A stretch of DNA of 8,178 nucleotides from Streptosporangiaceae bacterium. Its GTDB lineage: Bacteria > Actinomycetota > Actinomycetes > Streptosporangiales > Streptosporangiaceae. The position numbers and the translations under genes are program-made. Location of the stretch: positions 1 to 8,178 of the forward strand of contig JASHYW010000673.1 in assembly GCA_030042885.1 (NCBI GenBank), written 5' to 3'. The notes beneath the pieces are model-generated. The model was given only the letters and a program-made list of their open reading frames with translations. It searched no databases and was not told where the DNA came from. This document shows, in pieces, positions 7,164-8,178 of the stretch (positions within the stretch are counted from its first letter, which is position 1; each line of letters starts with the position of its first letter).

Positions 7164-8178
7164 GTGGCCAACAGAGATGACAGCGGGCGTGCCTCACGGC
7201 ACGACGATGAGGTAAAGAGCCTTACCGCACAGATCTCCTTCCTCGATGAGGAGATCGCCGTGCTCCGGCGCAGGCTGGCGGACTCGCCGCGGCAGGTCAG
7301 GATGCTCGAAGAGAGGCTGCGCGAGACCGAAGGCAGCCTGTCGGGGGTCACCGCCCAGAACGAGCGGCTGGCGGCCACGCTGCGTGAGGCGCGCGACCAG
7401 ATCGTCGCGCTGAAGGAGGAAGTGGACCGGCTGGCCCAGCCTCCGTCCGGCTTCGGCGTCTTCCTGAACGCCTGCGAGGACGACACGGCCGACGTCTTCA
7501 CCGGCGGCCGCAAGATGCGCGTCAACGTGTCTCCGAACCTCGAGCTGTCCGAGCTGCGCCCGGGCCAGGAAGTGGTGCTGAACGAGGCGCTCAATGTGGT
7601 CATCGCCCAGGGGTACGAGAAGGTGGGCGAGGTCGTGATGCTCAAGGAGCTGCTCGCCGACAGCGAGCGCGCCCTGGTCATCTCGCAGGCCGACGAGGAG
7701 CGGGTGGTCCGGCTGGCCGATCCGCTGCTGAAGGAGACGCTGCGGGCCGGCGACTCGCTGCTGCTCGAGCCCCGTTCCGGGTACGTGTACGAGCGGATCC
7801 CCAAGGCCGAGGTGGAAGAGCTCATCCTGGAGGAAGTGCCGGACATCTCCTACTCCGACATCGGCGGCCTGTCCTCGCAGATCGAGCAGATCAGGGACGC
7901 CATCGAGCTGCCCTACCTGCACGCCGACCTGTTCAAGGAGCACCAGCTCAAGCCGCCCAAGGGGGTCCTGCTGTACGGCCCGCCCGGCTGTGGGAAGACG
8001 CTGATCGCCAAGGCGGTGGCGAACTCGCTGGCCAAGCAGGTGGCGGCCAAGACCGCCCAGGCCGACGGCACACCGGAAGGCAAGAGCTTCTTCCTCAACA
8101 TCAAGGGCCCGGAGCTGCTGAACAAGTACGTCGGCGAGACCGAGCGGCACATCAGGCTGGTGTTCCAGCGGGCCAGGG
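7164..8178 (+). CDS. arc: Proteasome-associated AAA+ ATPase ARC/Mpa (3' part missing)
   Basis: ARC/Mpa forms a hexameric ring that binds Pup on tagged proteins, unfolds them with ATP and feeds them into the 20S proteasome. The window holds 338 codons from GTG 7164; the usual length is about 590-610 aa, so roughly 250 codons are missing at the right edge. An N-terminal coiled coil (about 14-91, heptads such as [15 protein letters not shown] and LKEEVDRL) is the Pup-binding part. The interdomain OB region is about 96-215 ([39 protein letters not shown]). The AAA module begins near [10 protein letters not shown] (228-236), with Walker A GPPGCGKT (272-279) and the pore-loop motif KYVGE (Y322) that grips substrate. 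The Walker B motif and the C-terminal proteasome-docking end lie beyond the window. A strong ribosome binding site supports the start. Synteny with the RecB-like gene and trmI matches the M. tuberculosis Rv2120c-Rv2115c region. Confidence 0.97.
   Translation, partial: MANRDDSGRASRHDDEVKSLTAQISFLDEEIAVLRRRLADSPRQVRMLEERLRETEGSLSGVTAQNERLAATLREARDQIVALKEEVDRLAQPPSGFGVFLNACEDDTADVFTGGRKMRVNVSPNLELSELRPGQEVVLNEALNVVIAQGYEKVGEVVMLKELLADSERALVISQADEERVVRLADPLLKETLRAGDSLLLEPRSGYVYERIPKAEVEELILEEVPDISYSDIGGLSSQIEQIRDAIELPYLHADLFKEHQLKPPKGVLLYGPPGCGKTLIAKAVANSLAKQVAAKTAQADGTPEGKSFFLNIKGPELLNKYVGETERHIRLVFQRAR

Noticed and set aside
7194..8150. Minus-strand open frames opposite ARC
   Set aside because: ARC is unmistakable on the plus strand; the opposite frames are Ser/Arg- or Leu/Gln-rich shadows with no motif.

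Overview
The window is a GC-rich stretch from an actinobacterium. Three things point there: strong G/C third-position bias, GTG/TTG starts, and the gene set PH-domain membrane protein, RecB-like nuclease, TrmI and ARC/Mpa, which is the known chromosomal neighbourhood of the actinobacterial Pup-proteasome. The sequence alone does not allow a genus call.

Layout. (1) Positions 1-3119 hold three co-directional genes of a peptide/nickel-type (Dpp/Opp) ABC importer in the order ATPase, DppC-like permease, DppB-like permease. The ATPase is probably cut by the window edge. The first two genes overlap by ATGA, and the third has a good ribosome binding site. (2) A PH-domain membrane protein follows with almost no gap (3123-3866). 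Its end overlaps, tail to tail, a minus-strand Fe-S RecB-family nuclease (ending at 3850). (3) A divergent control region at about 4819-4967 separates the nuclease from a plus-strand pair: a site-2 (M50) protease with C-terminal CBS domains, then the tRNA m1A58 methyltransferase gene trmI. The protease GTG lies 7 nt after a TAGCAT -10 box, so its mRNA is probably leaderless. (4) A 189-nt spacer leads to the first 338 codons of the proteasome-activating ATPase ARC/Mpa, which runs off the right edge.

How the genes work together. The importer is a self-contained nutrient-uptake module. The right half is a conserved housekeeping neighbourhood: RecB-like nuclease, membrane protease, tRNA methylation, then the ATPase that unfolds pupylated proteins for the 20S proteasome. 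The rest of the Pup system (dop, pup, prcB, prcA, pafA) would be expected beyond the right edge.

The most unusual feature is a family of short G-run repeats built on G6-TTCC-G6 followed by a C-run and GGCCArCA. They occur in two clusters, at about 4702-4812 and 6940-7014, that bracket the protease-trmI pair. The left cluster reads through the possible N-terminus of the nuclease and the right one supplies the C-terminal tail of TrmI. I found no RNA gene, CRISPR array, transposase or phage gene, and no hidden defence-type system.
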